DNA of 10,766 bases from Eubacteriales bacterium (lineage in GTDB: Bacteria > Bacillota > Clostridia > Oscillospirales > Acutalibacteraceae), in contig JAUMXP010000042.1 in assembly GCA_030529125.1 (NCBI GenBank), positions 1 to 10,766 on the forward strand, written 5' to 3'. The notes under the pieces are model-generated. The model saw only the letters and a program-made list of their open reading frames with translations, was not told the DNA's origin and made no database searches. Of the stretch, positions 1 to 6,092 are shown one piece after another; the first letter of the stretch is position 1; the number at the start of each line of letters is the position of its first letter. The translations under genes were made by a program, and so were the position numbers.

Positions 1-2
1 CC

Positions 3-386
3 TTTAAGTGGAGAGAACCAGGCAAGTACTACTTCTTCTCAGTAGTTGCACTGTATAACGACGAAGATACAGGCAAACAGGAAACTGTAAACTACATTGG
101 TGCAGGTACGAGAATGTTGTATTCAGACAGCAACTTCATAGATTTCACTCCTGTTGATGATGATACAGTCACATTGACATGGCCTGAAGATACAGGAGCA
201 ACTAAGGTATGGGTATCATACCACGATGAGAACGGCAAAGAAGTCACTGTAAAGAGTACAACATCAAATTCAGTAACACTCGATGTGAAAAATTATAAGA
301 ACTACAGCTTCTCCTTAAACGCACTTGACTCTACAGGTAATGTAGGCTATCTGACTCCTGCAGGCGGCGAGAAGTACCACGAATAA
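3..386 (+). CDS. FN3-like domain protein, C-terminal fragment (5' end outside window)
   Basis: The frame is open from the left edge to the TAA at 384-386, so this is the last roughly 127 residues of a longer protein. The ATG at 114 is internal, because the same frame reads through it from position 3 without a stop. The visible part has alternating polar and hydrophobic strands typical of fibronectin type III-like beta sandwiches. The end of one module (KYYFFSVVALYNDEDTGKQ) is followed by a second (VTLTWPEDTGATKVWVSY ... YSFSLNALDSTGNVG). It is rich in Asp, Thr, Ser, Tyr and Gly and has no Cys, which suits a secreted or cell-surface protein. No dockerin, LPXTG sorting signal or transmembrane anchor is seen at the C terminus. 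The catalytic or binding part, if any, lies upstream, so the function is unknown. FN3 assignment is by strand pattern only. Confidence 0.7.
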   Translation, partial: FKWREPGKYYFFSVVALYNDEDTGKQETVNYIGAGTRMLYSDSNFIDFTPVDDDTVTLTWPEDTGATKVWVSYHDENGKEVTVKSTTSNSVTLDVKNYKNYSFSLNALDSTGNVGYLTPAGGEKYHE

Positions 387-407
387 ACCTAATATTTTAA
401 CATTAAT

Positions 408-441
408 AAAAGCGACAAGGCTTATACCTTGTCGCTTTTTT
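408..441 (+). terminator. Rho-independent terminator after the FN3-like gene
   Basis: A perfect 13-bp stem (408-420 with 427-439, core GCGACAAGG/CCTTGTCGC) closes a 6-nt loop and runs into six T residues at 436-441. It starts 21 bp after the stop codon. The matching A-run on the left arm makes it potentially bidirectional, although no gene converges on it here. Confidence 0.93.
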
Positions 442-453
442 ATGTGCGTTTGA

Positions 454-469
454 ATTGATACGTATGAAT
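454..469. promoter_or_regulatory. Imperfect palindrome, possible repressor operator
   Basis: ATTGATACGTATGAAT is a 16-bp inverted repeat with 14 matching positions around a central CG. LacI-family sugar regulators often bind palindromes with a central CG, and this site lies upstream of a sugar transporter operon. No regulator gene is in the window and only one copy of the site is seen. The operator role is speculative. Confidence 0.2.
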
Positions 470-511
470 AATTTAGAAAACTTAATAAAAAAAGTATTTT
501 ACTCTTAAAAG

Positions 512-544
512 GTGACAAAATAATAGCATGCTTTCCTATATATT
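512..544 (+). promoter_or_regulatory. Candidate promoter for the ABC transporter operon
   Basis: The gap 442-590 is strongly AT-rich and sits between a terminator and the first transporter gene, so a promoter is expected here. The best -35-like box is GTGACA (512-517), with TATATA (537-542) or overlapping TATATT as the -10. The spacer of 19 bp or more is long, so the assignment is weak. A second poor option is TTTACT (498-503) with TAATAG (521-526). A small ACGG/CCGT hairpin (552-564) follows, just ahead of the ribosome binding site. Confidence 0.3.
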
Positions 545-590
545 ATAGTCAACGGCTTGTCCGTATAGAACTAAAAAAGGAGAATTCAAA

Positions 591-1928
591 ATGCAAAGAA
601 CAAAAAAGCTGATAGCTATTTCGCTTTTGCTGTGCCTGATGAGTACACTGCTCTTTGGTTGTTCAACCGATGACGCTAACTCCTCAGGAGATGCAAACGC
701 AAGAGTCTATTATCTGAATTTCAAGCCGGAACAGGCTGAGGACTGGGAGGAGCTCGCTAAGACGTATTCAGAGCAAACAGGTGTAGAGGTTTCGATAGTT
801 ACTGCGGCGTCAGATACTTACGAATCTACGCTGAAGTCAGAAATGGCTAAAACCGATGCTCCGACACTTTTTCAGGTCAACGGCCCTGTGGGTCTAAGTA
901 CATGGAAAGACTACTGCTATGACCTATCAAAAACTACACTTTTTGAAAATCTGAAAAGCGATGAGTTTGCCTTAAAAGGCGAGGGTAATTCGGTGCTTGC
1001 TATTGCGTATGTTATAGAGACCTACGGCATTATCTACAACAAAGATTTACTCAATAAGTATATAAATACAGATGGCGCTGTGATTTCGTCAGCGGATGAG
1101 ATAAACAACTTTGAAACACTAAAGGCAGTAGCAGAAGATATCCAGAGCAAGCGTGATGCACTTGGTATTGATGGTGCGTTCACATCTGCCGGAATGGACG
1201 CTAGCTCTGACTGGAGATTCAAGACACACCTTGCAAATCTCCCTGTGTACTATGAGTACAAGGATGAAGGAATCGAGCACACAGAAGCGATTAAAGGCAC
1301 CTATATAGAGAATTATAAGAATATATGGGATTTGTATATAAACAATTCTACCGTAGAACCATCACTTCTCTCATCAAAAACAGCTCAGGACGCAGCGTCT
1401 GAATTTGCTTTGGGCGAAGCTGTGTTCTACCAGAACGGAACATGGGCTTACAACGACATCACAGGCTACGAAGTAGACGATGAGAACATCGGTATGTTGC
1501 CTATCTATATTGGTGTTGAAGGCGAAGAAGAACAGGGTCTTTGCACAGGATCTGAAAACTATTGGTGCATAAATAAAAACGCATCACAAGAAGATATAGA
1601 TGCAACACTTAAGTTTTTAGACTGGGTAATAACTTCAGATGAAGGTAGAAAAGCCTTATCTCAGGATATGGGATTTGTTACTCCGTTTAAGACATTTACC
1701 GGTGAGTATGTTGCAGACAACCCACTGATAAAAGCCGCAAACGACTATATATCTCAGGGCAAAACTGCTGTTGCGTGGACATTTACGACCATGCCAAGTG
1801 AACAGTGGAAAGACTCTGTAGGCTCTGCACTTTTAGAGTACGCACAGGGCACTGGTGAGTGGAGTGCTGTTGAAGACGCATTCATAGGTGGCTGGGCTAC
1901 TGAGTATCAGGCTGCAAATGGTACGTAA
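591..1928 (+). CDS. Extracellular sugar-binding lipoprotein of a CUT1-type ABC transporter
   Basis: A 445-residue family 1 solute-binding protein, the outside receptor that captures a sugar and hands it to the two permeases encoded next. The N terminus is a lipoprotein signal: positive MQRTKK, a hydrophobic stretch and the lipobox LFGC with Cys24 as the lipidated residue. An acidic and serine-rich linker follows. The mature part starts with a beta strand (VYYLNFKPEQAEDWEELAK) and contains features typical of the family: the hinge-strand segment ETYGIIYNKDLL, the GEAVFYQNGTWAYNDI region and a C-terminal DWVITSDEGRKALSQDMGFV helix region. The length is normal for the family. The start is fixed by the AAAGGAGA site 8-9 nt upstream of the ATG. 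The ligand cannot be read from sequence. An oligosaccharide is likely because CUT1 systems take up mono- to oligosaccharides, but no glycoside hydrolase is adjacent to narrow it. Confidence 0.9.
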   Translation: MQRTKKLIAISLLLCLMSTLLFGCSTDDANSSGDANARVYYLNFKPEQAEDWEELAKTYSEQTGVEVSIVTAASDTYESTLKSEMAKTDAPTLFQVNGPVGLSTWKDYCYDLSKTTLFENLKSDEFALKGEGNSVLAIAYVIETYGIIYNKDLLNKYINTDGAVISSADEINNFETLKAVAEDIQSKRDALGIDGAFTSAGMDASSDWRFKTHLANLPVYYEYKDEGIEHTEAIKGTYIENYKNIWDLYINNSTVEPSLLSSKTAQDAASEFALGEAVFYQNGTWAYNDITGYEVDDENIGMLPIYIGVEGEEEQGLCTGSENYWCINKNASQEDIDATLKFLDWVITSDEGRKALSQDMGFVTPFKTFTGEYVADNPLIKAANDYISQGKTAVAWTFTTMPSEQWKDSVGSALLEYAQGTGEWSAVEDAFIGGWATEYQAANGT

Positions 1929-1957
1929 GCTCACACAAATTAAAGAGGAGACTAAAA

Positions 1958-2800
1958 ATGATAAAGACCGTCAGAAAATATTTTCCAATATTTTTACTGC
2001 CAACATTTCTGGCATTTTTGATAGGCTTTGTGATACCGTTTGCGCTTGGACTTTACTTGTCCTTCTGCAAATTCACAACCGTCACTGATGCTAGTTTTAC
2101 AGGCATAAATAACTATAAGCAGATATTTTCCGACGCAACATTTATCCATTCTTTGTGGTATACTGCGCTGTTCACTGTAGCGGCTGTGGTTTCTATTAAT
2201 GTGATTGCGTTTTCTATAGCGTTGTTGCTGACAAAAGGTATCAGGGGTACTAATGTTTTCCGTACGGTGTTCTTCATGCCCAACCTCATAGGCGGTATAG
2301 TACTCGGATATATATGGCAACTTATATTCAACGGAATACTTCTGTTTTTTGATAAAACCCTCACGTTTTCAGAGACATACGGCTTTTTCGGATTACTGAT
2401 TCTGCTGAACTGGCAACAGATAGGCTATATGATGATAATCTATATTGCAGGTATTCAGAATATACCGCCACAGGTGGTAGAAGCTGCTAAAATCGACGGC
2501 GCATCAAAATTCCAGATCTTAAGACGGGTTACTATCCCTATGGTTATGCCGTCTATTACCATAAGTATTTTCTTAACACTTACAAATTCGTTCAAGTTAT
2601 TTGACCAGAACCTCGCCCTCACAGCAGGTGAGCCGTCGGGTCGGTCACAGCTACTCGCGCTGAATATCTTTGAAACCTTTTACGGCAGAGCGGGATATGA
2701 AGGTGTTGGTCAGGCAAAAGCAGTTGTTTTCTTTGTGATAGTAGCGGTTATTGCGCTGTTACAGCTTTATCTGACACGAAAGAGGGAGGTGCAGGCGTGA
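1958..2800 (+). CDS. MalF-like sugar ABC transporter permease
   Basis: A 280-residue integral membrane subunit with six predicted transmembrane helices (roughly residues 12-36, 68-93, 104-125, 141-165, 196-215 and 255-274). The cytoplasmic EAA loop that docks on the ATPase is clear: EAAKIDGASKFQILRRVTIP starting at E175, with the conserved Gly at 181. It is the MalF/UgpA-type partner of the next gene. It starts 29 bp after the binding protein, behind the strong site AGAGGAG at 1944-1950. Without the long periplasmic insert of E. coli MalF, its size is normal for Gram-positive members. The transported sugar is unknown. Confidence 0.92.
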   Translation: MIKTVRKYFPIFLLPTFLAFLIGFVIPFALGLYLSFCKFTTVTDASFTGINNYKQIFSDATFIHSLWYTALFTVAAVVSINVIAFSIALLLTKGIRGTNVFRTVFFMPNLIGGIVLGYIWQLIFNGILLFFDKTLTFSETYGFFGLLILLNWQQIGYMMIIYIAGIQNIPPQVVEAAKIDGASKFQILRRVTIPMVMPSITISIFLTLTNSFKLFDQNLALTAGEPSGRSQLLALNIFETFYGRAGYEGVGQAKAVVFFVIVAVIALLQLYLTRKREVQA

Positions 2801-3636
2801 GCAAACGCAAAAACGCAAAAGGACGTTTCCTTACAATATTATTCTCTGTTATAAGCGTGCTCTACGTTTTGCCTATAGTAATTATCTTCATTAACTCTCT
2901 CAAGAAGAATGCGTATATCAGTAAAGCTCCGTTTTCGTTTGTAGATGAAAAGAACTTTGCAGGCTTTGAAAATTACGAAACCGGTATAGAGAGAACACAG
3001 TTTTTTGAGTCGTTATTCTGGTCTGTGTTCATTACTGTAGGGGCTGTTGCGCTGATTATTCTGTGTACTTCTATGTGTGCGTGGTATATTGCGCGGTCTA
3101 ATTCACGACTTTGCAGAATACTCTATATTCTTTTTGTATTTTCTATGATAGTGCCATTTCAGATGGTTATGTTCACATTATCCAAAACTGCTGATACGCT
3201 GGGGCTCAACACCCCTTGGGGCATTATATTAGTGTATCTCGGTTTTGGCGCAGGACTTGCGGTGTTTATGTTCTCAGGATTTATCAAGTCCGTTCCCGTG
3301 CAGATTGAGGAGGCTGCGATGATAGACGGGTGCTCACCGCTTGGAACTTTCTTCAGAATTGTTCTGCCGATATTAAGACCAACATGTATTTCGGTTGCAA
3401 TACTTGAAACGATGTGGATATTCAACGACTATCTGCTTCCGTATCTGGTGCTTGACATCCGAAAGTACAAGACAATACCAATCGCTATACAGTACCTGCG
3501 TGGTGGATACGGCTCAATTGATATGGGTGCGATGATGGCGATGCTGGTGTTGTCGGTTATTCCGATAATTATCTTCTACCTGTGCCTGCAGAAGTATATC
3601 ATTAAGGGTGTCGCAGCAGGAGCTGTGAAGGGATGA
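2797..3636 (+). CDS. MalG-like sugar ABC transporter permease
   Basis: A 279-residue second permease of the same importer. It starts with GTG, which overlaps the TGA of the previous gene (GTGA, 4-bp overlap), so the two are probably translationally coupled and made in equal amounts. The ribosome site GGGAGGT (2784-2790) lies inside the upstream gene. About six hydrophobic helices are visible. The EAA loop EEAAMIDGCSPLGTFFRIVL begins at E171, with D177-G178 in the expected place. The extracytoplasmic segment after helix 1 (SFVDEKNFAGFENYETGIER) resembles the conserved 'F..NY' region of MalG-type subunits. No ATPase gene follows. CUT1 importers in Firmicutes commonly share one multitask ATPase (MsmK/MsiK type) encoded elsewhere, and that is the likely case here. 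Confidence 0.92.
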   Translation: MSKRKNAKGRFLTILFSVISVLYVLPIVIIFINSLKKNAYISKAPFSFVDEKNFAGFENYETGIERTQFFESLFWSVFITVGAVALIILCTSMCAWYIARSNSRLCRILYILFVFSMIVPFQMVMFTLSKTADTLGLNTPWGIILVYLGFGAGLAVFMFSGFIKSVPVQIEEAAMIDGCSPLGTFFRIVLPILRPTCISVAILETMWIFNDYLLPYLVLDIRKYKTIPIAIQYLRGGYGSIDMGAMMAMLVLSVIPIIIFYLCLQKYIIKGVAAGAVKG

Positions 3637-3640
3637 TTTA

Positions 3641-3672
3641 AGCGCCGAGGTGCGAAGCCCTCACAAAGTCGA
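3641..3672 (+). repeat. Copy 1 of a degenerate direct repeat (about 32 bp)
   Basis: AGCGCCGAGGTGCGAAGCCC begins a unit that recurs at 3717. By eye about 26 of 32 positions match, with one base indel. The unit holds a GAGG/CCTC mini-hairpin (3647-3650 with 3659-3662) around a TGCGAAG-type loop and ends in the shared box CACAAAGT. It starts 5 bp after the permease stop codon and has no start codon of its own. A CTGCAT/ATGCAG hairpin (3681-3686 with 3698-3703) lies between the two copies. Confidence 0.6.
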
Positions 3673-3716
3673 AGATGAGTCTGCATTTTCACAGTTGATG
3701 CAGTACCCATAAAAAC

Positions 3717-3757
3717 AGCGCTGAGGTGTCAAGCCTCGCAAAGTAGAGCGCGAGCTT
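3717..3757 (+). repeat. Copy 2 of the degenerate direct repeat, with extended fold
   Basis: This copy starts 76 bp after copy 1 and shares AGCGC, GAGGTG, AAGCC and CAAAGT with it. It can fold further: GCGCT (3718-3722) pairs with AGCGC (3747-3751) outside the GAGG/CCTC stem (3723-3726 with 3734-3737). This leaves GCAAAGTAG unpaired on one side. The U-versus-C and gap differences from copy 1 keep the inner stem intact, which suggests a folded RNA or a hairpin-type genomic repeat. The function is unknown. Confidence 0.6.
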
Positions 3758-3778
3758 GAACTGTCCATAGCTTATAGC

Positions 3779-3807
3779 TTGACAAAACGATTTATATGTG
3801 TTAAACT
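3779..3807 (+). promoter_or_regulatory. Promoter of the rimP-nusA-infB operon
   Basis: A perfect -35 box TTGACA (3779-3784), a 17-bp spacer and the -10 box TAAACT (3802-3807, 4 of 6 consensus bases) form a good sigma-A-type promoter. Transcription would start near 3813-3816, about 70 nt before the rimP start codon. This is the only good promoter I see in the gap 3637-3883. Confidence 0.72.
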
Positions 3808-3832
3808 TCAAGTAAGTTGAATATGTTAGTAA

Positions 3833-3870
3833 AAAAGAGTGGGTCTTGACGACCCGCTCTTTTGTATTGT
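3833..3870 (+). terminator. Terminator-like hairpin in the leader of the rimP-nusA operon
   Basis: A 13-bp stem (3833-3845 with 3851-3863, core AGAGTGGGTC/GACCCGCTCT, one G-U pair at 3840/3856) closes a 5-nt loop. It is followed by an interrupted U-tract (TTTTGTATTGT). It could end read-through from the transporter operon, which has no other terminator. It lies downstream of the operon promoter and ends 9 nt before the rimP ribosome site, leaving no room for another promoter. Operon transcripts must therefore pass through it, so a role as attenuator is plausible. Confidence 0.78.
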
Positions 3871-3883
3871 TTGAGGTGATATT

Positions 3884-4366
3884 TTGGCAGGCAATAAGAA
3901 AAAAGGCACAGCTCGTGAAGTGTGGGAACTTGTACAGCCGATAGTTGAAGGCTTTGACCTTACGCTGTGGGATGTACGCTACGAAAAAGAAGGTTCACAG
4001 TGGTTCCTTCGAGTTTTTATCGATAAGGAAGACGGTGTCGACATCAACGATTGCGAGAACGTATCGCGCGCTATCGATAAACCGCTTGATGAACTCGATC
4101 CGATTACAGACAACTATATTTTAGAAGTCAGCTCTCCGGGAATTGAGCGTGAGCTTGTACTCGATACTCATTTTGAACAGTTCATCGGTGCCGATATTAT
4201 GGTCAAGATGATCCGTCCTATCGAGGGAATCGGTAAGGAATTCAAAGGTGTGCTCAAAGCATACGACAAAGGCGAGGTTACTATCGCCGACCATTCAGAT
4301 GAAAATGAAGTTGTTATAGCTAAAAAAGATGCTGCATACATCAAGCTTGACGACTTTGATATATAA
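3884..4366 (+). CDS. rimP: Ribosome maturation factor RimP
   Basis: A 160-residue cytoplasmic protein needed for maturation of the 30S subunit. It has the RimP signature VSSPGIERE (S83-S84-P85-G86) after the N-terminal alpha/beta domain (LTLWDVRYEKEG, LRVFIDKEDGVDINDCENVS). A short beta-barrel C-terminal domain follows (FKGVLKAYDKGEVTIA). The length is normal for the family. The start is a TTG at 3884, chosen because it is preceded by GAGGTGAT (3873-3880), an eight-base match to the 16S rRNA tail, and no in-frame ATG lies near it. It is first in the operon and followed at once by nusA, the standard bacterial order (ylxS-nusA in Bacillus subtilis). Confidence 0.95.
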   Translation: MAGNKKKGTAREVWELVQPIVEGFDLTLWDVRYEKEGSQWFLRVFIDKEDGVDINDCENVSRAIDKPLDELDPITDNYILEVSSPGIERELVLDTHFEQFIGADIMVKMIRPIEGIGKEFKGVLKAYDKGEVTIADHSDENEVVIAKKDAAYIKLDDFDI

Positions 4367-4411
4367 AGGGTTTAATGTTTAACTGACATACAGAAAGGAA
4401 GATTATCAAAA

Positions 4412-5491
4412 ATGGCTAGTAATAAGGAATTGTTTGAAGCACTCAGACTTCTCGAGAAAGAAAAAGGTATCCCTGTTGACTACATGATCTCTCAGATCAA
4501 GAGAGCTATCGTTTCAGCGTGCAAGAACCTTTACGGCGGCAACGAAAACGTAGATATCAAAATGGATCCTGAGAAGAACGCATTCGCAGTAAAAATCATC
4601 AAAACTGTTGTAGAAGAAGTTGAAGATGAGAACTTCGAGATTGCACTCGAAGACGCTAAGCTCATCTCTAAGCGTGCAGCAGTAGGCAAAGAATTAAGCA
4701 TTTCACTCGAGCCTAAGAAATTCGGCAGAATCGCTGTTCAGACAGCTCGTTCAGTAATCCGTCAGGGTATCCGTGACGGTGAAAAAGGACAGATGCTCGT
4801 TGAGTTCCAGTCAAAGCAGCAGGAGATTGCAACAGCTACTGTTGAGCGTGTTGACCCTGTTACAGGCAACGCTACTATCCGCTTTGGTAAGGCAGAGGCT
4901 GTTCTTCCTAAGAGTGAGCAGATTGGCGACGAAGTATTAAAAGAAGGCGACACAATCAAGATTTACGTTGCAGGTGTTAAAGAGTCTGACCGTGGCCCAC
5001 GTGCCATCATCTCTCGTACACATCCTGAGTTTGTTAAGAGATTATTTGAGAAAGAAGTTCCTGAGATTTTCGATGGAATTGTTGAGATTAAGTCAATTTC
5101 CCGTGAGGCAGGCTCACGTACTAAGATGGCTGTATATTCAGAAGACAGCGAAGTAGATGCAGTAGGTGCATGTATCGGTACCAGAGGTGCTCGAGTTAAC
5201 GCTATTGTTGATGAGCTCGGCGGCGAGAAAATCGACATCGTACTCTACAGTGATGACCCTGTTGCTTACGTTTCAGCAGCTTTATCACCAGCATCAGTTG
5301 TAGGCGTTGAGATTATTGATATAGACGCAAAATCTTGCAAGGCTACAGTTCCTGACTCACAGTTATCACTTGCTATCGGTAACAAGGGACAGAACGTTCG
5401 TCTTGCAGCTAAACTCACAGGTTGGAAAATCGACATCCGCCCTGAATCAGGTTTCTGGGGCGAAGACACTGGGGACGAATCAGAAGCTTAA
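4412..5491 (+). CDS. nusA: Transcription termination/antitermination factor NusA
   Basis: A 359-residue RNA polymerase-binding protein that promotes pausing and hairpin-dependent termination. Domains in order are the N-terminal polymerase-binding domain (about 1-125), an S1 RNA-binding domain (about 135-200, with TVERVDPVTGNATIRFG) and two KH domains. The KH loops are visible: GTRG at 256-259 (KH1) and GNKG at 323-326 within AIGNKGQNVRLAAKLTGWKI (KH2). It ends shortly after KH2 with an acidic tail, as in Firmicutes, and lacks the E. coli C-terminal acidic repeats. The ATG at 4412 follows AAAGGAAG (4394-4401). It lies 45 bp after rimP. It may regulate its own operon through the leader hairpin at 3833-3870 (inference). 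Confidence 0.97.
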   Translation: MASNKELFEALRLLEKEKGIPVDYMISQIKRAIVSACKNLYGGNENVDIKMDPEKNAFAVKIIKTVVEEVEDENFEIALEDAKLISKRAAVGKELSISLEPKKFGRIAVQTARSVIRQGIRDGEKGQMLVEFQSKQQEIATATVERVDPVTGNATIRFGKAEAVLPKSEQIGDEVLKEGDTIKIYVAGVKESDRGPRAIISRTHPEFVKRLFEKEVPEIFDGIVEIKSISREAGSRTKMAVYSEDSEVDAVGACIGTRGARVNAIVDELGGEKIDIVLYSDDPVAYVSAALSPASVVGVEIIDIDAKSCKATVPDSQLSLAIGNKGQNVRLAAKLTGWKIDIRPESGFWGEDTGDESEA

Positions 5492-5515
5492 GTTTACTAT
5501 AAAGGAGAAAGCACA

Positions 5516-5785
5516 ATGACAACTAGAAAAGTTCCGCTGAGAAAATGCACAGGCTGTAATCAGATGAAAGAAAAGCGTGAGCTTGTGCGTGTGGTGCGTT
5601 CACCACAGGGCGAGGTATCACTCGATCTTACTTCAAAAAAGCCGGGCAGAGGCGCATATATATGTAAAGACATAGAGTGTCTGAAGCTTGCCAGAAAAGC
5701 AAAACGCATCGAGCGTGCTCTCGAATGCACGATTTCTCCTGAGCTTTATGACTCAATGGAAAAGGAGATAGAAAATGACCGATAA
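5516..5785 (+). CDS. rnpM: RNase P modulator RnpM (YlxR family)
   Basis: An 89-residue basic protein of the YlxR family. The B. subtilis member has been reported to bind RNase P RNA and modulate its activity, hence the name RnpM. Family marks are RKCTGCNQMKEKRELVRVVR near the N terminus and KKPGRGAYIC (G44-R45-G46-A47-Y48). Four cysteines, C11, C14, C50 and C55, are arranged as CxxC ... CxxxxC, which could form a metal site; this is an inference. The ATG at 5516 follows AAAGGAG at 5501-5507. The gene lies 24 bp after nusA and overlaps the next gene by 11 bp, in the classic nusA-ylxR-ylxQ-infB arrangement. Confidence 0.93.
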   Translation: MTTRKVPLRKCTGCNQMKEKRELVRVVRSPQGEVSLDLTSKKPGRGAYICKDIECLKLARKAKRIERALECTISPELYDSMEKEIENDR

Positions 5786-6089
5786 GCTGCTTAACTTACT
5801 TGGGCTGTGCAGGCGCGCAGGAAAAGCAGCGCTCGGCTATGACCCGGTTATTGATTCTATCAAACAAAGAAAAGCAAAGCTTATAATTATTTCGTCAGAC
5901 TGTTCTGACAATACTAAGAAAGGTGTGCTTTTATCTGCTCACAGAGGTAACGTACCGTGTGAGGTTGTACCGTATACCAAAGATGACATTTCGCTGTCAC
6001 TGGGTAAGTATACAGCGGTACTGAGCATACTCGACCAGGGCTTTGCAAAATCTGCACAATCACTGATTTGTTCATTAAAGGAGGACTAA
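5775..6089 (+). CDS. ylxQ: L7Ae-family kink-turn RNA-binding protein YlxQ
   Basis: A 104-residue protein of the L7Ae/L30e/S12e/Gadd45 family. Bacterial YlxQ-type members bind kink-turn RNA in vitro, but the cellular role is unclear. Family features are LLGLCRRAGKAALGYD at the start, the strand KAKLIIISSDCSDNTKKGVL and PCEVVPYTKDDISLSLGKYT. The ATG at 5775 is preceded by AAGGAG inside rnpM, and the two frames overlap by 11 bp, so coupling is likely. It ends 3 bp before infB. The length is typical. Confidence 0.92.
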   Translation: MTDKLLNLLGLCRRAGKAALGYDPVIDSIKQRKAKLIIISSDCSDNTKKGVLLSAHRGNVPCEVVPYTKDDISLSLGKYTAVLSILDQGFAKSAQSLICSLKED

Positions 6090-6092
6090 CGC

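Noticed and set aside
442..590. Riboswitch upstream of the transporter operon
   Set aside because: Only a weak 4-bp hairpin and AT-rich sequence are visible. No conserved aptamer-like pairing or expression-platform terminator is present before the ribosome site.
1994..2320. 108-residue minus-strand frame within the first permease gene
   Set aside because: It is antisense to hydrophobic permease codons, its composition is biased and it has no recognisable motif. The + strand gene is certain.
3639..3745. Continuation of the MalG-like permease or a small gene through the repeats
   Set aside because: The permease ends normally at 3636 at family length. The repeat region has no start codon with a ribosome site, and the second copy contains an in-frame TAG when read as the first.
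3641..3757. CRISPR array or tandem small-RNA array
   Set aside because: There are only two copies, they are diverged, the spacing is a single interval and no cas genes are near.
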